This document shows positions 30,811 to 43,679 of a stretch of DNA of 64,000 bases, in pieces. The notes beneath the pieces are model-generated. The model did no database searches. It worked only from the letters and a program-made list of their open reading frames with translations, and had not been told where the DNA came from. A program made the position numbers and the translations under genes. The stretch's first letter is position 1. Each line of letters starts with the position of its first letter. Source of the stretch: Aldrovandia affinis (Eukaryota > Chordata > Actinopteri > Notacanthiformes > Halosauridae). The stretch is taken from NCBI GenBank assembly GCA_029706075.1, contig JAINUG010000191.1:1467501-1531500 (forward strand), in the 5' to 3' direction.

Positions 30811-32504
30811 ATCATGGTGACTAAATGGAAAAAATGAAAAAGAAGGTTCAGAGGAAACTTGCCTAATGGAATCAGAGAAAGTAACATATTGTTCATGGTG
30901 GCGACCACGGGGTAGATGGGTGATGGAGTATGACGTCAAACAGCAACAGCAGGAAAGGTAAGGAACAAAGAAACCAAATGAAAAAAAAACAAGTAAGTAA
31001 ACAAACAAAACAAGCCAATCAGAGCAGACCTCAGGAGAATTGGGAAATGTTTGTTTTTGGAAATCCTAGAATTGTCCAGTCCAGTCTTTCCACTTTGGGG
31101 ACAAACAAATGTGTCACAATAGGCAGGTGAGGGGCAGACCAGGAAACACCCTTCCCAAGCATTTAAAACTGCGACTTGTCAACGGTGACCACAATGAAAG
31201 TAGCCTTTTTTTATTCCCTTTGTATAAATAGTCACCATAAGTTTTCATTTTCTGTTTGTCCATAAATAAATGAATCACACATAATACAGTTTTTCTTTAA
31301 TCGAATAATTTGATTGAATTCTTTATGAATATAAATAAAATATGTTGATATCACAAAACATTTAAAAAACTTAAATATATCGTACACAACTATACTTAGG
31401 GTTATGTGTAAAGGTTTCTTGAGAGTGGATGTTTTCAAACAACCGTCTCGTTTATAATTAAAACGCTAATCGCCTGACAACAGAGGCTGTTCAGCAGCAA
31501 TTATGAAAGTCCAAAAGAATAATTAGTCAATGAAAGGATCTGAGCAATTAGTGTACTTAAGCATGTTCTCTCAGTTGAAGATGACAGCAACCTTAGTGCT
31601 CTGCACCTAAGACATTTGAACCCCTGTACAAAAACGATTGAGAATAATAATTGGGCAATATTTATTCACGTTTACATCTGAAAACTGAAATAAATAAGAT
31701 CATTTTAAAAAGCAGGACGCGTCTTTGCCATAGAAACCTGAGGGCAACTTACAGGGGGGAGGTATCGAGGAGGAAGATGAGTGCCACGGTGTGGAGTGAA
31801 GAGCAGGTGTCAGAGGAGCGTTAGAAGGATGGAGAAGGATGGAAAAGGAGTGGAAGGGGGGGAAGCAATGGCGGGTCTCCTAAGAATAAGACATCCTTCC
31901 CGGAGAAAGAGGATTAAGGATAGGGATAAAAGACCCAAAAGTCATTGTGAAAGAACATTTTTGCCATTTTTCCCCTCCAATATCCTCTGAAACATGCGCA
32001 CCCGAAGTGGTTGTGGAATTGCTTGTCTTTTCCAGGAGGTTTTTATAATCTTTGAAAATTAGTTTCAGTTGGTGGGGGTTGGGAGAAGCCAAGACACGTA
32101 ATCATATTTTTTGTGACATTTTCATCACTCCAGAAATGCAAAACTATTAATTTACATACAGTAATACAATTAGTATTAACCCCAACATCCATATTTCAAA
32201 ATTAAACCTCAGGGCTCTCTTCATGAGATTTGACAGCTCCTTTATTCTCTCTTTTTTTTTTGAGTAATTGAGTTGAAAGTCAATGCGGGCAGGTCACACT
32301 GCGATGGACTCCCCATGTTGAGCTCCAGCAAGTTAATGGAAGGGTTATGTGTTCCAGCATGTTGAACAGGATGCTGTTTCCAGCTGTAGCCCAATGTAAC
32401 AGTCCTCGGCTTACAGGTGGACACTCCAGGAGGTGCGGTCAAACTCTTTAATACAGATGGTGAGAATTCATGCAGACATGTGTATCTGTGAGGGTAGATA
32501 CAGT
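30811..32504. other. Intergenic, no gene recognised
   Basis: AT-rich unique sequence (notably 31200-31440) with a purine-rich patch at 31770-31870. No supported coding region. Confidence 0.65.
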
Positions 32505-32702
32505 ATGTGTGTGTGTATGTGTATACCTGTATGTGAATTTGTGTGTGTGTACCTGTATGTGAGGTTGTGTGTGTATATGAATGTCTCTGTGTGTGTGTGT
32601 GTACCTGTATGTGAGGTTGTATGTGTGTATATGTGTATGTGTGGGTGTGTATGTACCTGTATGTGAGGTTGTGTATGTATGTGTGTGGTGTGTGTGTGTG
32701 TT
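32505..32702. repeat. Compound (TG)n repeat
   Basis: Runs of tgtg are separated by tacctgtatgtgaggttgtg, which recurs four times, giving a higher-order pattern of roughly 40-60 bp. Confidence 0.8.
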
Positions 32703-33054
32703 TTCCCAGAATGGGTGAATGATCAACTTCTGCTGCTCCTCTGTGTAGCAGAATCAGCAGCTACTCATAGCTCCATGCTGTGATGTCAGTTCACTGTCGA
32801 GATTCAACTTTATAGTCGTACATCTAAATAAAACTACAGCTCCGGAGGTTCACAGCCTGTCTTTCTGGTATCTTCCTCACACCACAAGTAAGCTTAACAT
32901 AACACATTACACAACAAGCCACCTGATTGGTTATTTATGACCCCTTTTCTTGATGTTCTAGGCCGATACAATGTTTCAGACAGCCGATAACAATGCTGAC
33001 AGTTTCCCCGACCATTCTGTAACCCGTGGAACAAGCTGCAGGAACAAAAAGGCT

Positions 33055-33215
33055 CCGAATGAGGGGCTAAACCAGGAATCGAACCCGCAAACCCCAGGTC
33101 AAGAGGCCTGCGACATACACAAACAAAAGAGACGCTTCAAGACGCATCTGCTTGTTCCCTATGTAGTAAATACATGCATGACAATAGCACTTAATTGTTT
33201 GACTATGGGCTAGCT
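33055..33215. mobile_element. Retroelement fossil (tRNA-like B box plus LINE-like 3' end)
   Basis: On the minus strand, gcgggttcgattcctgg (about 33075-33091) is a good B box. On the plus strand, the following cgcttcaagacgcatctgctt encodes RFKTHLL, like the (R/L)KTHLF end seen in fish CR1/L2-type LINE open frames. Only fragments survive, and the two parts may be separate insertions. Confidence 0.4.
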
Positions 33216-35271
33216 TAGCTCAGGTTTATCAGCTGTACCAGAATGGCCTTAGTTTGTACCCTGGGCGTAGCGGGTCATTGCTTGACCACAAAGTCTTATC
33301 CACTCAAACCCTCCACCCTCCACTTAATCTCCTCTGCAAATCACTTTCTATAAATATTGATGTTTGTCCGGGCCCTTTGACCTGCCCCTCGGTACACAAG
33401 TGAACAGGGTGTCCCTACGTTCGGCCGCAGGGCAGCGCAGGATTAGGTGGAATCTGTGAGAGGCCAACTGCAGGTTAATGGAGTCACCCGAAAGTCACGC
33501 CCGCCATGAGGAATTCTGGAGGAATCGGGCTGATAATCACTGTGAAGTGGTTCAGACAGCGTCCCACCAGTGGCCTTGCTGGGAGGGGGAGATAAAACCC
33601 CCACCCCCTCCCTTATCTAGACTCATTCTTTCACCCTGGGAGGATAAAAACAAAAAAAAACAAATCCCTGCATTCAGACAGCATTATGCCTGTGGTGACT
33701 TGTGAAAGAACGATGGTCATACATTGACAAGCCCAAACCTTTATATCTACCTATATTGCTACGTCCGTGCAGGGTTTCGTTCTTCCTTGAGACCCAAACT
33801 TGGCTAGGTTCTTTCCCCCCCTCCACTCTCTTTTAAACAAACATCTGGACATATACCTCATGGACGATTTGGAGAATGAAAAATGTTTTTAAAAACATAT
33901 ATTTTTTTGTAAAAGCACATTGGCTAAGGAATGCGGCTGTTTATGTGAGTGACACACTTTGATAAGATCATCAATTAAACCTCCACACAAAGAGCCTGGC
34001 CTCCACAAATGTAATGGAGGTGGGGGTGATGTTTACACAGGCCCGCCGCTGAGAGCCAGGCCGGGCTTCACCAAGCTGGGCTCCATCACTCACCCGTACC
34101 CCAGGCTTCTCTGGAACCTCCTTAGCCAGGCCCCGCAGATAATTAATATTAGCTCTGTTAGCGACCCTGTCCAAAAACAACAGAGGGAAACCGGGGCGGC
34201 GCGTGAGGGCCTGGGCACGGCCGCAGGCCTCTCGCGGTGAGAGCGATGCAAACAGCCACATGTGGAAGGTGTGTGGCGGCACTTCCAATTAACGGAACAG
34301 AGCAGGGAATGGGAGCAGCGAGTGGGAGAATGTGTGCAGGGGAGCTCAACAATGTTTGCAGTGGTGGAAAAAACTGTCTAAGTAACAAGCCTGAGCTATC
34401 AGGCAGCAGATGAAGTGCCAAATTCTGGGTTTGCCTGGGAATTTAATCCAGGTGAAAGAAAGAGCAGTTCCAACCGCTGGAAAATAACACAATACCACAC
34501 TCTTTTTTCCTGCCTGGAGCCATAAGGATGGAGTCAGCTCTTGGCCATTGCCAATTAGCATTCAATTTAACAAATGGAGCAAAGTTGCATAGTATGTTCT
34601 GGACTCTGATTTACCGTTATTCACTAGGCAGAGTGGCCATAAAGGCATCCAAGGGCAGAGGCTAATATTTGGTAAGCGCTCATCCAAGAAAAACAAGCTT
34701 CATCAGAGAGCACTAAACACGATGCTTCTGGTTGCTCCCCTTGCATTTGATCATCCAGAAAAGAAGGCGGGGCTGTATTTAGGTTTGGTCTGATGGAGGC
34801 TTTGGCGTCGGATCTTACATCACTTCCTTTAGCGGAGCTGTGAACTAGTACCTTACCGTGCCCTCATTCCCTCAATGGAGCAGTGGAATGCAAATCCAGG
34901 GGCTGTCACCACGGGAACCAGGAGTTCACCCCTGTAATTGACCATTAAACTGGGTGACCGGACCCTTGGGCAGGGGGGGAGGGAAGAGATATTGGTTGAT
35001 TCTGCTCCTGGCTCTGGCTCACTTGACTTGGGGGTGGCTTTGCGGTCACAGAGGGAGAAGTTCCTCATAAACAGGTGGTCATGCCGAGGCGTGAGAGAAA
35101 ATGGCACATATATTCCTTTATCTGGAAAGAGAAAGGGACTAAGTGGTGCACAGAGGGGGTTTTGAAAAGGAAGATGGAGAGGTCTTTCAGATGGCCGCAT
35201 GGGTGGCGTGAGATAGAGTATCTCTCCCATGCAGGTCCGGTAGCGTGCTGCTGTTGAAAAGACTTACTGCC

Positions 35272-35302
<31 letters not shown>

Positions 35303-35699
35303 CAGTGTGGAGCCGGTGAGAGAGAGACAGGTAAACTATGGAGGCGGGTTTCTGCTGTGTGGGCGTGCTTGCGAGTCAAAGACATATGAGTGACTGCAGT
35401 GCCACAGATCAAATTGGGTAAAGGTTCCCATATGAAATATATTTTTATTGACAGCTTTAAACAAGCGGTGAAATTTAAGCATTGTAACCCACAGAGGACT
35501 GTGCCACCACTCCAAGGCCTGTTGGATAGAGGGTGTGAGGAGGCAGCAGCTGTGCTGTGTTTGCATTTGTGGAGCGAAGATACAGGCTACTGATTCACTG
35601 ATGAAGGACATGTGAAGGTCATTCATTATTGTGGTGGAGAACTGGAGCACACCACACAAGGGAATGACTTTGTGTACCTAAGGCATATTCCTGAGGCAC
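33216..35699. other. Intergenic, no gene recognised
   Basis: Mostly unique sequence. (GA)n lies at 35272-35300. Positions 33960-34300 are GC-moderate, unique and free of repeats, and could be regulatory. The open frames around 34853-35257 on both strands match no family I recognise. Confidence 0.6.
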
Positions 35700-35893
35700 A
35701 CAGTATGGTCAGTGTAGTTTAGCCAGGGTACAGTCAGTACATTTTAACCAGGGTATGGCCAACACAGTTTAATCAGGGTACAGTCTGCATATTTAACCAG
35801 GGCATAGTCAGAACATTTTAACCAGGGTACAGTCAACACAGTTTAACCAAGGTACGGTCAACACAGTTTAACCGGGGTATAGTCGGCACCTTT
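35700..35893. repeat. About 26-bp tandem repeat, about 8 degenerate copies
   Basis: The unit is approximately gggtacagtcaacacagtttaaccag. Copies vary at several positions (gcatag, acggtc, atggcc), suggesting an old array. Confidence 0.85.
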
Positions 35894-37254
35894 TACACCC
35901 ATGGTTTCTGATGTTAATTGAGAGCTGGAAAACCAAAATTCAACATCATCACCAATAAACTGCTGAAGGGGAAATATAAGCATTAAAATATTGACTTCCA
36001 TAGCGTTTCTGTATTTACTTACATGAGATATTAGAATAATTGCCATAAAGGGACAATTTTGACATAGGCTTGTCATGTACTGCACATACAGTAATGCAAT
36101 ACTCATGTGGTCATGTGAAAATGAGAGGGTGCATCCACCACTCTTGTATACTCGTTGCTGATAGACACACACACACAGGTAAAAAGTTTTGAATGGAAAA
36201 TAAAAATAGCACAATTTTGGTTTTAGTGCAGCAATTGAATCCAATCTCTTCTGTGGCCTATTCAGCTCGGTGAGTCAGACTGACTGCACTCAGGGGGCTT
36301 CAGGGTTTCATCTGACACCAGACAATACACACAAAGAGGAGAAAGAGAGGGGGCTGGGCAGAGAGGGAGAAGAAAGCTGGAAGAGAGAGGGAGAAAGATA
36401 GAAAGAGAGAGAAAGCCCGAGAGAGGAGGGAAAGTCATGTCAGTCTGAGGTGTTGTCTGAGGTTTCTGTGGCCAGTGAGATTGGCTCATTCCAAACCATT
36501 GCACAACTGCTGCAGAACTGACAAATACAAAGAAAACAACAACAACAACAAAAAAACAATAAATCTGACGAACTCCCGTAGCGAGTGAGTGAGGTCGATC
36601 AACAACGGTTTGTAGTCCTTTCAGATCCCACACCATTAAACAAAGACTGATAAAAAACGTAATTTTGGATGACATCCATTTGGCAGTGATGCAATAGTTC
36701 CCCTTAGAGCAGTTGGCGTAAAGTAAGCAGGCAGGTGATTTGAAGATAAACCCACCTGAATGCATAGCATACCTCCCACCAAGCCCCTCCCCCTCCCCCG
36801 CTTTTCAAAAAAGAGTTTAACTTAGCGCTAGAAGATTTACGGCACGAGCAGCCAGGTAATCTAGATAGCGAGGTTTGCTAAACAGTGTCAGCAAATCCAG
36901 GGGCTTGGGTGATGTATCTGGGGGTCAGAGAGAGACAGAGAGCAGAGTTGCTTGTTCTGTTGGAAACATAGTTTCTCTGATAAACGTGTGGGAGCGCTGT
37001 AATGATGACGCCCTACCTACAAAGGGCATGCATGCACACGTTTAATATGAAGAAAAGGGAAACATAATAAGAAAAATTCATATTTTCTGTTTCGAACATA
37101 AACTGAAAACATTCCCTCCACCTGTTGGGCACATTTCTGCAAGGGTGACTACCTATGTACAACTGTATCCAGCACTCTTCCCTCTGTCCCTCTTTCGAGA
37201 TGGGAAATCTTCCATGGACTCCTTTACCTTCTCCTTGATGAACTCGTGTCGGCT
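35894..37254. other. Intergenic, no gene recognised
   Basis: Unique sequence with a purine-rich GAGA stretch at 36332-36432, (AAC)n at 36536-36556 and a C/T run at 36785-36800. Confidence 0.65.
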
Positions 37255-37421
37255 CTCCCTCCCCCCTTCCCCGGAGGCGGACAGCCAAATGCCGCCTCCG
37301 ATCGGGCTGACGACCAGGGCCGGTCTGGTAGAGACGCGGGTTCCGAACCGTGTCCCTGATGTGCAGCGCACACCACTCCGAAGCCTGGTGCGTTAGACCG
37401 CTGCGCCATCCGCCAGGCATT
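37255..37421 (-). mobile_element. tRNA-derived SINE, related body but different head
   Basis: On the minus strand it reads cctggcggatggcgcagcgg tctaacgc..., a tRNA-like A box, then acacggttcggaacccgcg (B box). The body includes ggcggacagccaaatgccgcc (+ strand, about 37274-37294), almost identical to the core in the SINE at 11191-11552, but the tRNA-like heads differ. Confidence 0.7.
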
Positions 37422-37561
37422 AGGAAAGTGGATTGATTTGACACTACTCCAGATTCTGTGTCTAATGTCCATGTGGCGCTTTGATTTGGTGCACTGGTGC
37501 GGAGGAGGCAGTTCTGTGAAGAGCCACACTGAGACAGGGGGCGAGGCCCTTTTGGGGACCA

Positions 37562-37665
37562 GAGGGCTGTCAGCAGGGGCGCCACGCTGCTGACGTCAAG
37601 GCTAAATTCAGGAGGGCGATGGGAGCTTTGCATTTAAAACCTGCTGCTCTACAACTCAGGGGGCT
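37562..37665. repeat. Duplicated module A, copy 1
   Basis: gagggctgtcagc... through gcatttaaaacctgctgctc to cagggggct. The same about 104 bp recurs at 38024-38127 with only a few differences near the start. Here it runs directly into module B. Confidence 0.92.
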
Positions 37666-37847
37666 TATTTGGGAATAATAAAAAATAAAAATAATAATAA
37701 AGTTATACGACCTCCTTGTCAGAAACGTTAGGGAGGATTGTCAACATATGTGTTCGTTTCTTACATGGTTATGTGCGTGTATGTGTGCATGTGGTTATGT
37801 GCTTGTTTATGTGTGTGTGTGCACGCAGGTGTTATTCAGTATGGGTG
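37664..37847. repeat. Duplicated module B, copy 1
   Basis: cttatttgggaataat... gttatacgacctccttgtca ... ttattcagtatgggtg. It recurs at 40208-40378 with about 95 percent identity by eye, differing mainly in A-run and TG-run length. Confidence 0.92.
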
Positions 37848-37857
37848 AGACAGAGGG

Positions 37858-38023
37858 CAGACCAGAGAGGTGACAGTGACAGAGAGGAGGAGAGAGGCTG
37901 GGGGGGCGGAGTGATGAGGAGGAGATGCTGGGGGGGGGGCGGAGCGGTGAGGAGGAGTGGCTGGGGGAGGGGGCGGAGGGACAGGGAGGAGGAGTAGGGA
38001 CGTCGCAGATGCTCAGGGTTCAG
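37858..38023. repeat. G-rich degenerate tandem repeat
   Basis: Three to four units of gaggaggag...ctggggg(g)n cggag at about 37885-37995. G-runs of 7-10 make the plus strand G-quadruplex-prone. Confidence 0.65.
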
Positions 38024-38127
38024 GAGGGCTGTCAGCGGGAACGCCGCGCTGCTGACGTCAAGGCTAAATTCAGGAGGGCGATGGGAGCTTTGCATTTAAA
38101 ACCTGCTGCTCTACAACTCAGGGGGCT
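38024..38127. repeat. Duplicated module A, copy 2
   Basis: Second copy of the module at 37562-37665, 462 bp away in direct orientation. It ends at the same base (cagggggct) but is followed by unrelated sequence rather than module B. Confidence 0.92.
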
Positions 38128-38317
38128 ACAACACATGAGACAGGAATGCTAAAAAGGGCTTCGCCACAGCCTCCTCTGATCACAGAGAGAGAGAGAGGAG
38201 AGGAGAGGTGTCTTCAGTTCCAGTGTAGTGGGGATATGGTCGTGGCTTATTCCCCCTTCCATCCGCCTCGCTTTCTACCCCTCCTGCCTGGGGTCTCTGC
38301 CTCCCCCTCTAGTTTTC

Positions 38318-38669
38318 CCTTTCCATCTCTCACACTCGCTCCTCCTCCTCCCTTTCTCTCTCCTCTCCCTTTACCCTCCTCCCCATCTCTTCTTTTATCC
38401 CTCACTCTGCCTCTCTCTCTCTTTCCCCCTCTCTCTCTCTCTCTCTCTGTCTCTCTCTTTCTTCTTTCATTCCTCTCTCTCTCTTTTTCTCTCTCCCTGC
38501 CTCTCTCTCTCTCTTCTTTCATCCCTCGCTCTGTCTCTCTGTCCCTCTCTCTCTCTCTCTCTCTCCCTCTCTCTAGGTCTCTCTCACCCCCTCTCTCTCT
38601 CTCTCTCCCTCTCTCTAGGTCTCTCCCCCACCCCCCTCCTCTCTCTCCTCTCTCTTTCCCTCTCTCTCA
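38318..38669. repeat. CT-rich polypyrimidine tract
   Basis: Near-pure (TC)n and CCTC sequence. A local duplication, ctctctaggtctctc, occurs at about 38569 and 38611. The Ser/Leu-rich open frames here are compositional. Confidence 0.9.
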
Positions 38670-40207
38670 AATGAAGACTAAAATAAGGCTCCCGGTGGGG
38701 CCTGGCCGTCCCCGAGCCCACGGCAGGAGAAACGGAGGTGATGAATGTGTCTGCAGGGAGAGAGAGTTTGTACTCTGGACTCAGGAATTCAGTTCACTTA
38801 AAAATAGACAAGATTTTCACATTTTGTTTAAAGGAAACCTTGGTCTCTTCCCATGTATAATCGTCCTCTTACAAACAACCATTTTAGAGCTTTTATTTCA
38901 CGCTCCCGATGTGCCAGGTCATCACAGTGAGCCTCCACGTCTTTCCAGCGTTTAATGAAAAAATGGCTCTGCACACATGGTGTTTAGATCACATTTAAAA
39001 CCGAAGATTTGAAGGGAGGTTTGAAATTGCACACGAATTCGAGCAAATCAAACAGAGGGAGAGACAATATGGCCATTTATGTTTCCTTTCATTTGTTACA
39101 AGGCGAGGAATAAAATGGGGATAGCCGTATGACTCCACCCCTGTGTCTGAATGAAAACCTTGTGTCTTGAAGCGGTGCTGGGAAGGAAGTCGTGAGTTAT
39201 GGCGGTCCAGCCCGACGTCCATGTCTGACTTCTCGCGGTAGGGTCTCAAAGCCGGGTGGATTAGGCGTGGGACGTGGGCCGGCTCTCTGTTAAAACGCTC
39301 AGGGCCAGGGGGAGCTAATCTGCCGGATTACGGAGATCGGCAGGAAATAAAAGGTGAAGCGCTCAAACTGCCTCGGCCATCGGCAGCATGGCGACGTGCC
39401 TTTGTCAGAAACGACAATCCCACAAAACCCCCATACGCCAAGGCCTGGCCTGCACACCTTTTACCTGGCCTGGCAGACTGTGAAGCCACTCTGCCCTTCC
39501 TAGCAAGACGAATACTGTTTGTTTTACAAGGCTTTTCGGTGGAAAACAGCGTTTACTGGCTCTGTGGCAATCTGAGAAACAATCGAAAAGCGTGAACGAC
39601 ATTTCCGCCGCCTTTTCACAGTTTGAGAGTCGCTGGTGTAACGAGAGCAAAACAGAAGTCTAACAAGATTGGTAGAACACGAGCTCGAACACACACACAC
39701 ACAAAAAAGGCAAAAAAGAACATTAAAAAGACAGCGTCAAACTGTGAAACAAATAGAGGCATTGTTTACGAGGGGAATCATTTGTATTGGGCAAAGCAAA
39801 TACGTATTGATTTATATTCACACTTCCAGCAACTGAGAGGACTCTAGTACAGAATTTATTATCCCCATAAAAGTAACATAAATATATACATACCACGGTC
39901 AAAATTGTACAGACTCAGCATTAATGGGCATCTACGACAAAAAAAAGGAGAAATAAATAAAATAGATAAATGAGAGAAGCTGCCGCCGGCTTTGAAGCGA
40001 GAGGAGTCAAGCTGCTATTGTTTCACCGGGGGGGCATTTCCCAGGGTCTCACTCTCCCTCCACGCACTTTGACAGCAGATTGGATTTACGGTCCATTTCA
40101 GACCATAAAGCAATGTCTCTGCTTTCCTTTTTTCTAGTTTCTTTTACGATTTTGGGGTGGGGTGGGGTGGCGTGGGGGCACGGGGGGCGGGGAAGTGAGT
40201 TATAAGC
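38670..40207. other. Intergenic, no gene recognised
   Basis: Unique sequence; (AC)n at 39690-39703 and a G-rich ggggtggggtgg stretch at 40150-40195. No supported gene. Confidence 0.65.
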
Positions 40208-40378
40208 CTTATTTGGGAATAATAAAAAAATAAAGTTATACGACCTCCTTGTCAGAAATGTTAGGGAGGATTGTCAACATATGTGTTCGTTTCTTACATG
40301 GTTATGTGCGTATATGTGTGCATGTGGTTATGCGCTTGTTTATGTGTGTGTGCACGCAGGTATTATTCAGTATGGGTG
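40208..40378. repeat. Duplicated module B, copy 2
   Basis: Second copy of 37664-37847, about 2.5 kb downstream in direct orientation and without module A beside it. It is followed immediately by the TG microsatellite at 40379. Confidence 0.92.
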
Positions 40379-40379
40379 T

Positions 40380-40417
<38 letters not shown>

Positions 40418-40464
40418 ATGCATGACTGAATGAGTAGGTGTATGTATGTGTCTGTACATATGTT

Positions 40465-40502
<38 letters not shown>

Positions 40503-40599
40503 TGAGAGTACGGGTGTATGCATGTATATGTGTGGGAGTGAGTGTGTGGGTGGGTGTGTGTGTATGTAGGTATATGTGTGTGTGTGTGTGTGTATGTTT
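40379..40599. repeat. (TG)n microsatellite cluster
   Basis: Runs of tgtg at 40381-40416, 40469-40502 and 40555-40593, separated by short tgtatgtat-type sequence. Confidence 0.9.
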
Positions 40600-43500
40600 C
40601 AGAGGGAGAGATACTCACTCTGTGAATGATGATGCAGGTTTGGGCTGTGAGCGTGTATGTGACAGTGTTGGGATTAAGGCTCTGTTGCTGTTATATAAAA
40701 AACAAGTTGTCATACTTTGGAGCCTGTCGGCGGATAAGCGGTCCGATTGGCTGTGGGTATTTCACTGGAGAGGGAGAGCAGCTCGTTATTTCACATTACA
40801 TCCTGTGGACAAATAAAAGCCTGTTTTCCGTCCTCCCTCATTGAATTTCCCTAAAAAATGGCGAAACAGGGCTCTGCCGCTTAGTACACACACGCTGTCA
40901 GAATTTAAACAAATGGAGTGGCTAGATGTAATGTATAATTAATAAAAAAGCCAAACAAAGAAATCTAGTCTTCAAACAGTCGGGCTGACAGAGTGCGCCT
41001 CTAAATCTCTGCCGTCCGGTTTGGGAGCGCAGGGCACTGTTTACAGACATATATTTCAGAGGCTCTCTCAGTGTGGAGTGCTGAAAAGTTTAAATGCAGC
41101 CACCATAATAAAACACCACAGTCTTATCTGACCTTGAGAGGAAGACTTAAAACGAAGGGGAAAGGGGGAGGGGAGGGGGTTATTCGGAACGACAGGGGGC
41201 TTAATGAAATAGCAGTTATGGCCGTATATCTTCAGGCCTGGCTGCCTGTGAGCCACTGGCCTTGACTGTATGCAGAGCCAAGCCCATCAATCCAGGCCCT
41301 GCGGAACAGAGCATCCGTCAGCAGGACGGACTCCTCCGCAGCGCGTCTGCGCTCAGACCGGGGGAGAGAAGAGGAGCAGGGGCCGTGTGTGTGAGTCTGT
41401 GTGAGTGTGTGTGTGTGTGTGTAACTGGTGCTGCAGCCCCTGGGGACATACTGGGAATACTGGGAACACTGGAGCGAGGAGCAGTGAGAGGAACTGGAAT
41501 GCACTGGAATGGAAACGGGACACGTCGAGCTTTGGGGGAAAAAAAAAGAAGATAAACAGAGACGGAGCAACTTGGCGAATGTACGGAAGAGAAACGGGGA
41601 CAATTTGGTGGGATATACTGTAACCCGGGACATTACATGCAGAAGAATGTAAGGAGGGGAATTGATTACTCTGGCACTAGGGAAAGGTTGGGAGAAGCTC
41701 CCGGGATAGGCTGGATCGAGATGAAAGGAACCGAGGCTGGGATTGAGGAATTTATGATTACAGGGGGAAAAAAAGTGTGAATGTGTAGGATGGACAGAGG
41801 GAGGAGGGGAAATGAGAATCGCAGAGCCAGGCAGAAGGTTAAATCAATAACTCACAATACACTTACTGTACTCAACAAAGCAGCTTTAATATTTCACTTC
41901 CTGTTTGAGAGTACTGCGTGTTGTTGTAGGTATACAGTACCTACAAGTTTTTTTAAATCCTTTGTTGTTGTTTGTTTGATTGCTTGCTTGCTTCTGTCGG
42001 TTATAAAACTGATTGGGAATATTTTCATGTTGTTACCCACAATGCAATGCTATGTTAGTGGGTTTTTATGTTCCTAATCCACTATACTGTGTGTGTGTAG
42101 AACCTGGACCCACATCCTCAGGCGTTAAATCAATCTCTCGGCAACAAATCAAATATCCTGCACTACAAATTTGTTATTATCATGACGTAAAAATCATCAC
42201 TATCAATCAAACCACGTCGACCTGGTGGCTTGATTTATACTTTGATTTATCACTGATCTGGTCAGAGATCCATTGTTTGTGCCCATAAAAAAGTAAATCA
42301 CACCGCCACTGAATCAAAGCATAGGACTTCCATATAAGCTACAGTATCTGAGAATGCCTGTGAAATAACTCCCTTTGCTCATACCTCAAGTATTTCAAAA
42401 TGTATAGCCTGCAGAAAACACCAGCACCGTTCAATAAACACGAGATTACAATCAGCCTCCTGCAGGCACACATGAAATACATAAATACATATAACTATAA
42501 GTGCATATAAACACAGAAAGTACATGCATTCAGAAACGTGCCCGTTACGGTCCATACACAGAGGCGGGATGGAGGAGAGAGGGGAAAGAAAATCCATGGA
42601 AACAACATCGAACAACACATTAATATAACTATCAGTCTTGGGAAAAGGGCAGCCATGTGGCAGCCCAGTAGAGAGCCGGGCCACACGGCACACTGAAATG
42701 TAATACGATCGAACGTTCGCACCGTTGATTGAAACAGCAAAGGCCATTTGTTAGGGGTTGCGTTTCCATTATGAGGATAGTTTTAAAAGCTCGAAGTACC
42801 CTGAGAAATTCTTTCAAAGATGACTCTTTTTTTTTTTTCATTGTCCGGAATTTTAAAAGCTCGGCTGGATGGAAGCGAGAGGGGGGGGGTTATCGTGTAT
42901 CGAGTGACAGCGGACATTCTTCAGACACAAATTAAAAGGCATGATATCAGGGCATATTTCATGATCTTCGCCTGACAACAAAATTGATCGCCACATAATT
43001 CAGCGTTAATGTCCAGCTGCACGTCTGTTTTGGCATACGCTGCAGTATTGTGAACTGAATTATGGATTTGTTTATTTTTTTGGTTACGAAAATAAAGAAA
43101 TGTTTGCGCGCGCCCGTAGTTTTTTAACAGTGCATAGCGTTATCATAACAGTACTGATATCATTTTATTACTTCTGTTTATCTTTCGTGGACAGCGGCCA
43201 TAAATTCTTCACAATTCACACACTGGGGTTCCCTCCGTCCCGGGGCAAGAGTTGCAGAAAAAGTGCAAGAGGGAAGGACTGGCTCAGGGGACAGTTTCCC
43301 TGTGATTGAGTGCTGCTGCTGTTTTAGCCTCTCTTTGCTCCCCTTACGCTGTGAGTCAGAGGTGCCCACCCTTAGCTTTCTCATTTCACAATGTGCAGCC
43401 CTCTTTGAAACCAAATATCCAAACCATTTTCAGATAGGAGCGCATTGAAGTGCCCAGCGCTCTTTTATTTTCCCAGCATGCCTGAGAGTTTAGAATACGA

Positions 43501-43679
43501 GAAAGTTCACTGTTTTCCTTTCTCTCTTTAGGTGGGAGTTTTGTGTTTTTAAAGGCTTTCATTGGACACAAATGGTGCACCTTATGGCACAAAACACCAT
43601 TGTCAGTTCTGGGCATACACACTGCCATCCCATAATATTGGCATTCAAAATGAAAAAAGAGATTTGAAATCTGCTCCAG
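40600..43679. other. Intergenic, no gene recognised
   Basis: Unique sequence; short (TG)n at 41405-41422 and a T-run at 42829-42839. Positions 42890-43075 are a repeat-free AT-rich stretch with TGACAG and homeodomain-like motifs, listed as a candidate regulatory element in the findings. Confidence 0.65.

Noticed and set aside
34853..35257. 125-residue minus and overlapping plus open frames
   Set aside because: No recognisable domain, no splice context and ordinary composition; length is within chance in this window.
37345..37421. Possible tRNA gene on the minus strand
   Set aside because: The cloverleaf is not convincing and the head is attached to a SINE core shared with another element.
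37013..37633. 206-residue minus-strand open frame
   Set aside because: It crosses a SINE and duplicated module A; the same N-terminal peptide recurs in the second copy of module A, so it is repeat-derived.
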